A DNA stretch of 58,600 nt from positions 1 through 58,600 of the IMG/VR virus record IMGVR_UViG_3300030104_000844. The stretch is one strand, 5' to 3'. Below, piece after piece: positions 23,929 to 31,883 of the stretch. How positions within the stretch are numbered: the stretch's first letter is position 1; every line of letters starts with the position of its first letter. The notes under the pieces are model-generated. The model was not told the DNA's origin. It did no database searches and worked only from the letters and a program-made list of their open reading frames with translations. Origin of the DNA: a virus. Both the position numbers and the translations under genes were made by a program.

Positions 23929-24953
23929 TAGGCTGCCCTCGATAGAGCCATATCTAGTGCTTTAGCTTTTCTATTAGCTCCTGCACCAAACCACGCACTA
24001 TGTAAAGCATTACCTTTAACTTGCGAAGTTCTTAGATGGTCTTCTACGTAAGTCACTGCATTGAAGGCTCCCCACCACGTATCTTTAGCTGATTTAAGGT
24101 TTGCACCTGGAGAGTTGTAATACCCTTCCATAGCTAATGTAGGAAACTTATTAAGTTTCTCAGCTAGTGGTTCTTGTATGCCGACAGCTTTACCCTCTGC
24201 ACGTAATTTTTCTTCTAACTTATATTGCATTAACATATCGGGTTGATATATTTCTGAAACATAGTCAATTACGTCAGAATGCTTGGCTTTAGCCTTCGAT
24301 AGAGTTGTAGCGTATTGCTGAAACTCTTGCATTTTAGAATCCGATAAACCTAACGCTTCTTCAGCTTTCTGTACAACATCGTCATCGAAAGCTCGTATAT
24401 GAGGCATTCTGAACTGTGGTCCGCCTGCCTCTAAAGCCATCGTAAGTGTGTTATTACATACTACACGAATAGGTGTAAGTTTTATCGTCATCGATTTACC
24501 TGCTACGTGTGGTTGATTAATTAAGAGATAACCCTTAATCTCATCACCACCAGCAAGTTCAAAGTCGTTTGAGATTTTAGCTAAACCCCAAATTTCTCTG
24601 CCGTCTCTCAAACTACCTGCAGTTTCCATGGTCATATGACCAGCTTCTGTAAAGCGTTTGAAAAACTCAAATACTTTCTCATTCTGTATAGGTATATAAC
24701 CTTTACCACAATGGGATAGTATTGTATTGTCACTGTCACGAACGATATGGAAAGTATCCTCAGCTTGCATTAAGCCTACGTCGTCGCTCCAGTTTGGAGA
24801 GTCGATAGTGTAGCTTGGACGTTTACTTACAGTCCAGTCTAACTCTGCCGCCTCCAACATCTGCAATGGAGTAAGACTATCTTCAACCTTAACACCTAAT
24901 CCGTGCCAAGGCTCATCGTTAGCCCACGCCATTGTTTCTATATTATGTGCCAT
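23928..24953 (-). CDS. DUF932 family (phage/plasmid-like) protein
   Basis: The 341-residue protein starts with MAWANDEPWHGLGVKVED, then has a 'CGKGYIPIQNEKVFEFF' segment, a 'TPIRVVCNNTLTMAL' strand-helix and a C-terminal 'STAWGAFNAVTYVEDHLR'-like region (actual WWGAFNAVTYVEDH). This order matches DUF932/phage-plasmid primase-like proteins. A role in replication or DNA modification evasion has been proposed but is not established. It is the first gene after the promoter at 25012-25038. Confidence 0.82.
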   Translation of the reverse strand: MAHNIETMAWANDEPWHGLGVKVEDSLTPLQMLEAAELDWTVSKRPSYTIDSPNWSDDVGLMQAEDTFHIVRDSDNTILSHCGKGYIPIQNEKVFEFFKRFTEAGHMTMETAGSLRDGREIWGLAKISNDFELAGGDEIKGYLLINQPHVAGKSMTIKLTPIRVVCNNTLTMALEAGGPQFRMPHIRAFDDDVVQKAEEALGLSDSKMQEFQQYATTLSKAKAKHSDVIDYVSEIYQPDMLMQYKLEEKLRAEGKAVGIQEPLAEKLNKFPTLAMEGYYNSPGANLKSAKDTWWGAFNAVTYVEDHLRTSQVKGNALHSAWFGAGANRKAKALDMALSRAA

Positions 24954-25011
24954 ATAATTTCTCCTTTCTGATAGTTCATATGGTCGTAAGCCCCACGCTT
25001 ACCTTATATAT

Positions 25012-25038
25012 AGTATATAGCATACCTATGATAGTAAA
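25012..25038 (-). promoter_or_regulatory. Probable promoter for the DUF932 operon
   Basis: TTTACT at 25033-25038 with TATACT at 25012-25017 gives a short 15-base spacer; TACTAT gives 17. The -35 and downstream TATATATAAGG match the early family but the spacer end does not. Confidence 0.5.
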
Positions 25039-25415
25039 GCACCAGTAAGACGCTCCCATTCGTAAGGTTTAGTGAGCGTAACGAGAGCTTTATGTTTAAA
25101 ACCCTCACTAACAAGTTCTTTTATTCCTGATAGACTATCTATATGAAAAAGTTTAAGTTCATCGTTCTTACGTGCAAGAACAAATACTTGACCGCCGTGC
25201 ATAGCCCTTTTTGCTAACCAAGAAACTTGCATTGGTCGTAGAGTAAGTTGATTACCTCTATGTATTTCTTTTAGTTCTATCCAAAATTCTTTACCCCAAC
25301 CACAACCATTAACGTCAGGAACACCTGAACCAGTCATACCTGTCTCAATCCTCTGTAGATGAACTCCCTCTAGGTTTTCCCTTAGCAACAGCCACAATCC
25401 CTTTTCTTTTGCCAT
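25026..25415 (-). CDS. PD-(D/E)XK (VRR-NUC-like) nuclease, possible resolvase
   Basis: The 129-residue protein has RIETGMTGSGVPDV followed by FWIELKEIHRG, giving the GVPD...xELK metal site of restriction-fold nucleases, and then LRPMQVSWLAKRA. It is the size of phage VRR-NUC/Holliday-junction resolvase enzymes that process branched replication intermediates. It overlaps the upstream gene by 71 bases in another frame, which is long for this genome. Confidence 0.7.
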   Translation of the reverse strand: MAKEKGLWLLLRENLEGVHLQRIETGMTGSGVPDVNGCGWGKEFWIELKEIHRGNQLTLRPMQVSWLAKRAMHGGQVFVLARKNDELKLFHIDSLSGIKELVSEGFKHKALVTLTKPYEWERLTGALLS

Positions 25416-25854
25416 TTTTTAACTCCGCCTTTTTAAGTTGTCTATATTTTCTATAATAAGCTCTGCGTTCTTCTTTATGTTCTGAGTAGTATTTTCTCAT
25501 TCGTCTGTTATGTGCTTCACGATCAAAACGTCCTTGTTTCATCATTCTGTGTTGTCTATCTGTGGTGTAGAGCACATCGTGGTTTTCATCGTATGATTTG
25601 TTCATTTGTTCTAGAGCATCAAAAACTACTCGACTTTCATGTTCTACACACGCTTGCCTATGTAATTCATCTTGAAACTCAACTGCTTCCCAAATTTGAT
25701 GATCGAGTGGTATATCATCAGGAGCAAACCTACCATCTCCAAAAGCCAATACTTCATCTTTTTTGATAGAGCAAGGGCTCACCATTTTTCTGAATGAGCC
25801 ATATTCTTTATGAACTCCTTTGTATTGTGCTGAGTATGGTTCTTTTTTAGCCAT
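25345..25854 (-). CDS. Basic HNH-cluster-like hypothetical protein, probably leaderless
   Basis: Start set at MAKKEPYSAQYKG (25854); the ATG at 25869 lies inside the promoter. The 169-residue protein is helical and very basic at its C-terminus (RRMRKYYSEHKEERRAYYRK), a pattern seen beside phage HNH nucleases, but no HNH motif is present. No ribosome site precedes the ATG, which coincides with the predicted transcript start. Function unknown. Confidence 0.55.
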   Translation of the reverse strand: MAKKEPYSAQYKGVHKEYGSFRKMVSPCSIKKDEVLAFGDGRFAPDDIPLDHQIWEAVEFQDELHRQACVEHESRVVFDALEQMNKSYDENHDVLYTTDRQHRMMKQGRFDREAHNRRMRKYYSEHKEERRAYYRKYRQLKKAELKNGKRKGIVAVAKGKPRGSSSTED

Positions 25855-25860
25855 ATATAT

Positions 25861-25889
25861 AATATACACCTCATTTTAGACATAGTAAA
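25861..25889 (-). promoter_or_regulatory. Early-family promoter, apparently giving a leaderless mRNA
   Basis: TTTACT at 25884-25889, 17-base spacer, TATATT at 25861-25866. The first base of the next ATG is seven bases past the -10 box. Confidence 0.6.
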
Positions 25890-26035
25890 GGAGTAAAACG
25901 TAAAAACAAGCTTTAGACTTATTAGGATCGCATATAAGGCTTTACTTTATAATCTAAGGCGATTACCTTAACTACCTCGTCAAAACGCACTACGTGGCGT
26001 CTGGTGAGACCGATTTTTCCGATTTAACCCTAAAT

Positions 26036-26380
26036 TTAGTATTTCCAGTCCCATCCGCTATGTGGGACAACTGATTGGTTATTTATACTAGTTTTTACAC
26101 CTTTAGTCTTTAACCATGCATTATATTTAGTAGATATTTGATCAAAATCATCATATGTTTTATTTAACTCGTTCCATTTATTACGTGCAACTTGAACACC
26201 AACATAATAATCACCATCACCGAGTTTACATCTTGTTATAATTTGCCATATACGTTGTTTAGTTAAATCATATTCTGTTGCTAGTTCGAGTAGAGTATTA
26301 TCGTTAAATTTCCATTGCTCAAATATTTTTGTATATTTTTCTTGACTTTCTGCTTTCTTTTGTGGTGTTATACCTCTCAT
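26036..26380 (-). CDS. Helix-turn-helix protein beside DNA polymerase
   Basis: The 114-residue protein contains LELATEYDLTKQRIWQIITR, a sigma-region-4-type helix-turn-helix. The remainder is helical. It overlaps polA by ATGA and ends the DNA-metabolism operon. It could regulate transcription or act with replication; the sequence does not say. The gap 25890-26035 has no gene. Confidence 0.65.
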   Translation of the reverse strand: MRGITPQKKAESQEKYTKIFEQWKFNDNTLLELATEYDLTKQRIWQIITRCKLGDGDYYVGVQVARNKWNELNKTYDDFDQISTKYNAWLKTKGVKTSINNQSVVPHSGWDWKY

Positions 26381-28248
26381 AGAGTTATCTCCTTAACTTC
26401 CCCCCACGATTGACCAAGCTCTGCGTCGACTAATAGAGGTACTGCGATTTTTACACAGTTCTCCATAACCTCTACGACTTTTTTAGCCTGAGCATGATTT
26501 TCAATAGATATATCTACTTCGTCATGTATTTGCAAGTGTGGGACAATGCCTTCCTTCCATAGTTCTATCATAGCTAGTTTAGTCATGTCTGCCGCAGAGC
26601 CTTGTATCAAACGGTTGAGTGCTTTATAAGTAAATGAACGTTTAAGTTCATCGCCATATTTATTAATTGCTTCTTCTTTTGCTAGTGGTGTAGTTCTTTC
26701 AAATTTACTTTCCCATAAATCGAAACGACATCTACGTCCACCAATAGTTTTTATAAATCCTTTTAGATTAGCTATCCGAGTGCATTGATCTTGTAATGCT
26801 TTTATAAACGGAACTTTTTCATGGTACTGTCTAAATAATTTTTCAGCTTCGAATTCATCTAATCCTAATTCATTAATTAGTTTTTCTTTTCCCATTCCGT
26901 AACTTAATCCTAAGTTAATCGTCTTTGCCTGTTTACGTGGTATATTAGCCATATCTGCAACTATTTGATGAAAGTCTGCACTTTCTTCTGTATATTGTTG
27001 TACGGCTTCTTTCGCCCCTACTAAACTCATTTCGTTAGCGTAATGCACTGTTAGTCTTGGCTCTTGTTGAGAATAATCAAAAGCTCCCCACTGACAACCA
27101 TCCTCTGGTATAAACAACGACCTAATTAAATTACCTATTTCTGGATCACGAGCAGGAACTTGTTGTAGATTAGGATTGCTATAACTAAACCTACCACTTA
27201 CTGTACCACCTCTATCATTACGCATAGGGTGAGCTTCAGCGTGTATACGTCCGTTAAATACATGATTTCCTATCATTTTATCTATAAACGTTGTCCTTGC
27301 TTTATTAAGTTTTCTAGCTCTAACAATTAATTTAGGCAACTCATGTTCGTGTCCTTCTAACCACTGCCTTTGAAAACTAGGTGTGCCTTTTTCTGTACGT
27401 GGATACCATAAATCGTTGTTGTCGAAAATATTTTGTAAAGAAGCGTTAGCCCATAGATTTACATCTGTGCCATACTTTCGTTTTATTTCTACCTGTATTA
27501 ATTGTTCTTCTTTAGATAGACGATCACTTATTTCATCTGCTTTATTAGTATCTACCCTCACTCCTCTCCATCTCATTTCAATAAGTAGAGGTATAAGGCT
27601 AAGTTCCATCTCTAAGACTTTTTCTAAACTTTGTTCTTTAATTTGTTGTTCTAAAGTATGCCATAGCTTATACGTAAGTCTAGCGTCTTGTTCTCCATAC
27701 GGTCCAACAAATTTTGCAGGTAAACGATACATCTCACTTTTAGGATTACAGCCATAAGCCAGTGCAGCGTCTTGTAATAAACTTTCATCTTTAGTTTCAT
27801 CACACCAATCTTTACCAAGATTGTCTAACGAATATGAAAATCTATTTTCGTCTAAAAGAGGAGCGGCAATGATAGTGTCCAGAACTTGTCCGTGAATATC
27901 AATGCCCTCCCTTTTTAACCACCCAACATCATATAAAGCATTGTGGAAGATTACTTTACGTTGAGTAGATAAAACGTTTTTGAGCCACCGTAAAACCATA
28001 CCCTCATCTAAATTACCACCACCCTCATGTCTAATAGGAAAATAACCCACCCAGTCTTGAGTAGCTACACCTACACCGACAATATAACCTTTTCCTGTAG
28101 CCCATCCTGGACCATTAATAGTAAGGTCAGGATCATATGTTTCAAGGTCGATTGCTACTGTTTCATCAGGATTAAATTGAGGAAACACATCAGGAACTGA
28201 CCAAGAACTTTTAGGTGTAAATAAAGGCATAGGCGTTTGTAAAATCAC
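26377..28248 (-). CDS. polA: DNA polymerase, family A, with 3'-5' exonuclease
   Basis: The 623-residue replicase has exonuclease DLE (D34, E36), HNALYDVGWL and the EQDARLTYKLW motif, but no 5'-3' exonuclease. Polymerase motif A is GAFDYSQQEPR (D391), motif B RKQAKTINLGLSYG, motif C LQIHDEVDIS (H575, D576). At the position of E. coli Phe762 it has Leu446. Work on marine viral PolA linked Leu762 with slower or temperate-style replication (from memory). The start is a GTG at 28248 overlapping the upstream gene; an ATG lies at 28230. Confidence 0.93.
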   Translation of the reverse strand: MILQTPMPLFTPKSSWSVPDVFPQFNPDETVAIDLETYDPDLTINGPGWATGKGYIVGVGVATQDWVGYFPIRHEGGGNLDEGMVLRWLKNVLSTQRKVIFHNALYDVGWLKREGIDIHGQVLDTIIAAPLLDENRFSYSLDNLGKDWCDETKDESLLQDAALAYGCNPKSEMYRLPAKFVGPYGEQDARLTYKLWHTLEQQIKEQSLEKVLEMELSLIPLLIEMRWRGVRVDTNKADEISDRLSKEEQLIQVEIKRKYGTDVNLWANASLQNIFDNNDLWYPRTEKGTPSFQRQWLEGHEHELPKLIVRARKLNKARTTFIDKMIGNHVFNGRIHAEAHPMRNDRGGTVSGRFSYSNPNLQQVPARDPEIGNLIRSLFIPEDGCQWGAFDYSQQEPRLTVHYANEMSLVGAKEAVQQYTEESADFHQIVADMANIPRKQAKTINLGLSYGMGKEKLINELGLDEFEAEKLFRQYHEKVPFIKALQDQCTRIANLKGFIKTIGGRRCRFDLWESKFERTTPLAKEEAINKYGDELKRSFTYKALNRLIQGSAADMTKLAMIELWKEGIVPHLQIHDEVDISIENHAQAKKVVEVMENCVKIAVPLLVDAELGQSWGEVKEITL

Positions 28249-28550
28249 TTTTTCTTTTTAGTCTTTTTCTTAGGTGCTTTACCACCTTCCCATGCTTCAT
28301 TAAAATCTGGAGTAGACTTATCGTCTGCTTTATATCTGCCTTTTTTAGTTCTTGCACGTTTAGGTTTCACAGGCACTATTGTTTCTACTTTACCTGCTGC
28401 TTTTGTAATAGGCTCTAGTTCTATCGTAGCCTCTTCAACTGCTGCGTCTAAGACTTCTGCCTCTTTTAAAAGTTTTTTTGCTTTTGCTACTTCTGCTTCA
28501 CCTTCCATTTGAGGTGTGAAAAAGTCTACTATCTTTTTAAACCAACTCAT
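28245..28550 (-). CDS. Small basic hypothetical protein beside polA
   Basis: The 101-residue protein starts MSWFKKIVDFFTPQMEGEAE, has an Ala/Glu helix (EAEVAKAKKLLKEAEVLDAA) and ends with Lys-rich repeats (KPKRARTKKGRYK, KKKTKKKK). It could contact DNA or the polymerase. It overlaps its neighbours by four bases on each side. No family known. Confidence 0.55.
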   Translation of the reverse strand: MSWFKKIVDFFTPQMEGEAEVAKAKKLLKEAEVLDAAVEEATIELEPITKAAGKVETIVPVKPKRARTKKGRYKADDKSTPDFNEAWEGGKAPKKKTKKKK

Positions 28551-28897
28551 GATATTTCCTCCTGTTCGTTAGTATTGTCTCCTTCGTTTTCGTAAGGAAT
28601 ATTTTCTTCTATTTCTTGTGCTAGTATTTCTTGTTCTACAAGTAATAAGTATCTACGCAAGTCTCGTATATCGTCTAGTAGACCTGCTTCGCCACTATAG
28701 ACGGCACCTGCTTCGAAGACATCCCACCCGTGTTTTTTCGACTGGTGTTCTATCCTATCGAACTTACGGGCTAACATCATAAAAGCACCGACACCGCCAC
28801 GTCTTTTCCAAGAATCGCCGTAAGATTGTTCAGCTCGTTGTAGAGCTTGTAAATCTTGTTGTGCGACCTCTTTCATAAGATTAAAATCTGCACTCAT
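28547..28897 (-). CDS. Nucleotide-modification-associated (DUF1599/Nmad1-like) protein
   Basis: The 116-residue helical protein contains AEQSYGDSWKRRGGVGAFMM, ARKFDRIEHQ and DLRRYLLLVEQE. The 'YGDSW...RKxDRI...DLxxYLLL' pattern resembles the family called nucleotide modification associated domain 1, which I recall near thymidylate synthase genes of phages with altered bases. It is directly downstream of the TS-like gene. The family link is tentative. Confidence 0.5.
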   Translation of the reverse strand: MSADFNLMKEVAQQDLQALQRAEQSYGDSWKRRGGVGAFMMLARKFDRIEHQSKKHGWDVFEAGAVYSGEAGLLDDIRDLRRYLLLVEQEILAQEIEENIPYENEGDNTNEQEEIS

Positions 28898-28898
28898 A

Positions 28899-29933
28899 TT
28901 ATTCTCCTTTTTCCGCTAGTTTATTTTTACGCTCTTCTCGTGTGCGGAGCCAACTAAGACAAGCGTCTTTCCAATCTTCTGGAACTATTTTGTTACAATG
29001 TTCGTAAGCCTCTGCATACTTACCTGTTTTATATAGGTAGTATGTGTGAGCCATAGGAACTGCAATATCTCTATAACATGGGTTTACCCAATTATTTGCT
29101 CCTACAATATCAGCAGGATGATAATTAAAAAACCTTTCATGCTCAAAATCTAAACAATCATGTTCTATAAATAAATCACTGGGTTTGTAATTATAAAGCG
29201 TATCGTATGGGTTTGCTGCTGATCTAATAGCGTATGCGTCTAAAGATAAATGTTTTACTCTATCCCACACTTCATTCAAATAAACATGAAAACTGTCGCT
29301 TACTTGTCTATAAACACCAACAGGCACACCAAGTCTGTGTGCTATAAGTTCTTGCAAAACTGACATATGTACCACGTTAGCACCATACGCACCCCATAAC
29401 ATATCGTTAGACCTATTACATACTGTCATATTTAGAACACCATCTCTGATTTTAAAATAGATATTCGTATTACATGGCACGTCTTTACTTACTCTAGCTA
29501 AATCTTTATTAGCGTCCCACATTTGTAATACTGCACGTCTATCATCGGGATTTTCTTTTAATAGTTTTACAACCATATCTAGTTGATCTTTATGAAAATA
29601 CTGTCGCCACCTATAGCCATAAGCACCCCATAAAGTTTCACCATCATCTGAGAAATTAGACATACTTGCTACATAGTAAGTCAATGATTCTAAATCGTTT
29701 CTACCTGCCAACATCCACATACTTTCTATAAAATGGAAAAAAGGATTAGCGTCTCTTTCAGGTATTAAACAAACTCTTTCTGTAGGTCTAAGGTATGTCG
29801 TTGTAACAGGCTCTACCGCCTCTAAAGTTTTACCGTTTCTACTTTCTTGTTCTCTATAATTTATTTCATCTTTAAATAAATCAATGCCTCTAAGTATAGC
29901 ACCATTTACATTTCTTGCTGTTATAGTTTTCAT
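28899..29933 (-). CDS. Thymidylate synthase / deoxypyrimidine hydroxymethylase homologue
   Basis: The 344-residue protein has the TS fold landmarks: FIESMWMLAG (E70), WGAYGYRWRQ, DDRRAVLQMW with substrate Arg, the active-site Cys154 in DVPCNTN, WGAYGANVVHM (N186) and VSDSFHVYLN. Asn186 at the dUMP/dCMP-selecting position favours dUMP. PCN instead of the usual PCH after Cys is unusual. It could make dTMP or 5-hydroxymethyl-dUMP. Neighbours 28547-28897 and 30081-30977 make the second option attractive. Overlaps its upstream gene by ATGA. Confidence 0.78.
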   Translation of the reverse strand: MKTITARNVNGAILRGIDLFKDEINYREQESRNGKTLEAVEPVTTTYLRPTERVCLIPERDANPFFHFIESMWMLAGRNDLESLTYYVASMSNFSDDGETLWGAYGYRWRQYFHKDQLDMVVKLLKENPDDRRAVLQMWDANKDLARVSKDVPCNTNIYFKIRDGVLNMTVCNRSNDMLWGAYGANVVHMSVLQELIAHRLGVPVGVYRQVSDSFHVYLNEVWDRVKHLSLDAYAIRSAANPYDTLYNYKPSDLFIEHDCLDFEHERFFNYHPADIVGANNWVNPCYRDIAVPMAHTYYLYKTGKYAEAYEHCNKIVPEDWKDACLSWLRTREERKNKLAEKGE

Positions 29934-30079
29934 ACTTTCTCCTTTGGTAAATAAACTATGACAAAAGAGTCACAGTTTGGACAACTTAAATTGGTTTCCA
30001 TCATATATTCTGAATCTTCATCAGAAATATCATGGTCTCCACCCCATATTAATTTTGTATTACAATGCCAACAATTCAT
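29930..30079 (-). CDS. 49-residue zinc-finger mini-protein
   Basis: Frame starts MNCWHCNTKLIWGGDHD and has LSCPNCDSFV, giving two CxxC pairs for one zinc. A 'CWHC...GGDHD...CPNCD' mini-protein is common in marine T4-like and podo-type phages as I remember. It overlaps the TS-like gene start. Function unknown. Confidence 0.68.
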   Translation of the reverse strand: MNCWHCNTKLIWGGDHDISDEDSEYMMETNLSCPNCDSFVIVYLPKEKV

Positions 30080-30080
30080 A

Positions 30081-30977
30081 TTATCCCTCTATTAATGGTA
30101 ATGTGTCGTCGTGTTTATAGACTGACCTCGTTCTGCCTTCCCCTTTATATATACGTGAGTATTTATCAAACTCACATAGACCACCTTCTATCTCTCTAAG
30201 TTCATAGGGTAAATCGTTCCTTTTTGTTATATGTGAGGGTAATCGTTCTTTAGCTATAGCGTATAAAGCTGTCATCTCACTACACCAATCATGACTACGT
30301 TGACAAAAATCTAATGGTCTACCTGTTAATCTATTTAGCCCTCGCATTGCTCCTGGACCTGCATTAGCCCATGTTAGTTTATCTTTAGCTTCATCTAATA
30401 AATAAGTAAACCGTAAATCTGTTACAACTTCATACGCCATAAATGGTCCCATGTATGGGTATTCTCTCAATAAATCCCAACAATACTTTAGTGTGCTTGT
30501 CTTGTTCTCTGCTGCTTCGTCTAGTTTTTCTAGCATATAGTTTTTACGTTCCCACATATGAGTAATACACTCTGCCACTCCTGTAACTTTATCCATACCA
30601 TTAGGAGACTTTACTATATATGCTCCTGTTACCCATTTATCTTGTTTAGTTATTTCTTTTATAGCTTTCTTCCTATCCCAATTTGTAAGTAAGTTATGTT
30701 CTATAAGAGTTCTTCCTGTAGGTATCCAATTAAACCATCTAAAAATTACAGTAGCCATAAGAACATCTGTATTTTCTCGCATAGGCTCTCTAATATGTTT
30801 TTTAAACCACCTAGTAGTCCTATCTTCTTCACGAAAAACCTGACAGAACTTATACTGTTGTAGTATCGGATCATCAGTCCAAGGAGCGGGAAGGTTAGAG
30901 ACTTCCTTCTGTAGTCTGATGTTTTCTCTTTCTACTTGCCAATACAAGTATCTATCAAGTTCTTCTTGAATAAACAT
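30081..30977 (-). CDS. 5-hmdU DNA kinase helical domain / HhH glycosylase-like protein
   Basis: The N-terminal text (YWQVERENIRLQKE, then PWTDDPILQQYKFCQVFRE, DRTTRWF) closely fits the helical domain of 5-hmdU DNA kinases and the related thymine pyrophosphorylase-like clade. Later parts are WIPTGRTL, 'NAGPGAMRGLNRLTGRP' and 'CEFDKYSRIYKGEGRTR', also typical. There is no P-loop, so this is the DNA-facing helical part without a kinase. It probably acts on modified thymines in the phage genome. It lies between the methyltransferase and the zinc mini-protein. Confidence 0.68.
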   Translation of the reverse strand: MFIQEELDRYLYWQVERENIRLQKEVSNLPAPWTDDPILQQYKFCQVFREEDRTTRWFKKHIREPMRENTDVLMATVIFRWFNWIPTGRTLIEHNLLTNWDRKKAIKEITKQDKWVTGAYIVKSPNGMDKVTGVAECITHMWERKNYMLEKLDEAAENKTSTLKYCWDLLREYPYMGPFMAYEVVTDLRFTYLLDEAKDKLTWANAGPGAMRGLNRLTGRPLDFCQRSHDWCSEMTALYAIAKERLPSHITKRNDLPYELREIEGGLCEFDKYSRIYKGEGRTRSVYKHDDTLPLIEG

Positions 30978-31825
30978 TACTTTTTACGTAATACCCATGA
31001 ACAGTTATTTGCATACTCTGGATAAAACGTAGCAGCAACTACTCTTAAAAACTGTTTACCGTATCTATTTGTTAACATATTAAACTGTTCTGGTGTCCAA
31101 CCATTAGGATAAGCTTCGTTTAGTTTCATAGCTTTCTTTAAATTAGGTAATTGTATAAACGTTCCTGTTACAGCAACTATATCGAAGTTTCTTTCTAATT
31201 CTTCTTTTAGTTCCTGAAAGCCCCACTCATATACGTGATCTTCAGGTAGTTTATCGTTAGACCCGTCATGGTTAGGTGTAGACACGAATCCAAGTGCATT
31301 AGGTCTCATAACCCTAGCTACATCATCTAACCATGCAGGAACAAACTCTCTACCCATATGTTCAATAACTTCCGTAGACCAAAAGAAATCTATACTTTCG
31401 TCTTCTAGTTTAAACACAGGGTCAACTGTTAAATCTTGTATTACTATTTGTGGATTAAAGTTCTTAAACCATGTAGAGTCCATAAGATCACCACCTGCGT
31501 TCGACCAATAAGGTAATTCTTTTTCACAAGCAGGGTCTATATCTGTTCCGTAGAACGACCGTATAACATCAGACTTTTTAATTACATAAGCCTTGTATAA
31601 GTTTCTAAGAGCCCAACACTCCCCACAACCAACTTCAAAAGTATCTAGCGGTCTACCTAGTTTTCTAGACTCCTCTATACACATAGAAGCAATCTTGTCG
31701 AAACGACTCATATGAGCTATCTCATCTGGTCGCCAATTAGCTAATACACCCGCACTAGCTATATCCATTCTTGTATTTTTACTATCGTTTTCATTAACGA
31801 GTAGTTTCTTTCTAATTGAAGACAT
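30977..31825 (-). CDS. SAM-dependent methyltransferase (class I)
   Basis: The 282-residue protein has the SAM-binding TFEVGCGECWALRNL loop (about residue 62), FYGTDIDPAC, FFWSTEVIEHMG and MRPNALGFVSTPNHDG, a class I methyltransferase related to SAM-binding methyltransferase_11/23 types. No DPPY/NPPY motif is seen, so it is not a classic adenine DNA methylase. Substrate unknown; a modified nucleobase, a small molecule or a cap are possible. First gene after the promoter at 31849-31878. Confidence 0.78.
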   Translation of the reverse strand: MSSIRKKLLVNENDSKNTRMDIASAGVLANWRPDEIAHMSRFDKIASMCIEESRKLGRPLDTFEVGCGECWALRNLYKAYVIKKSDVIRSFYGTDIDPACEKELPYWSNAGGDLMDSTWFKNFNPQIVIQDLTVDPVFKLEDESIDFFWSTEVIEHMGREFVPAWLDDVARVMRPNALGFVSTPNHDGSNDKLPEDHVYEWGFQELKEELERNFDIVAVTGTFIQLPNLKKAMKLNEAYPNGWTPEQFNMLTNRYGKQFLRVVAATFYPEYANNCSWVLRKK

Positions 31826-31848
31826 ACGTCCCTCCTTTCTTTATTAAT

Positions 31849-31878
31849 AATATACTTTACTTTTTATTGCAAAGTAAA
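31849..31878 (-). promoter_or_regulatory. Promoter for the methyltransferase-polA operon
   Basis: TTTACT at 31873-31878, spacer of 18 bases and TATATT at 31849-31854. The leader carries GAAAGGAGGGACGT before the ATG. Confidence 0.68.
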
Positions 31879-31883
31879 GAACT

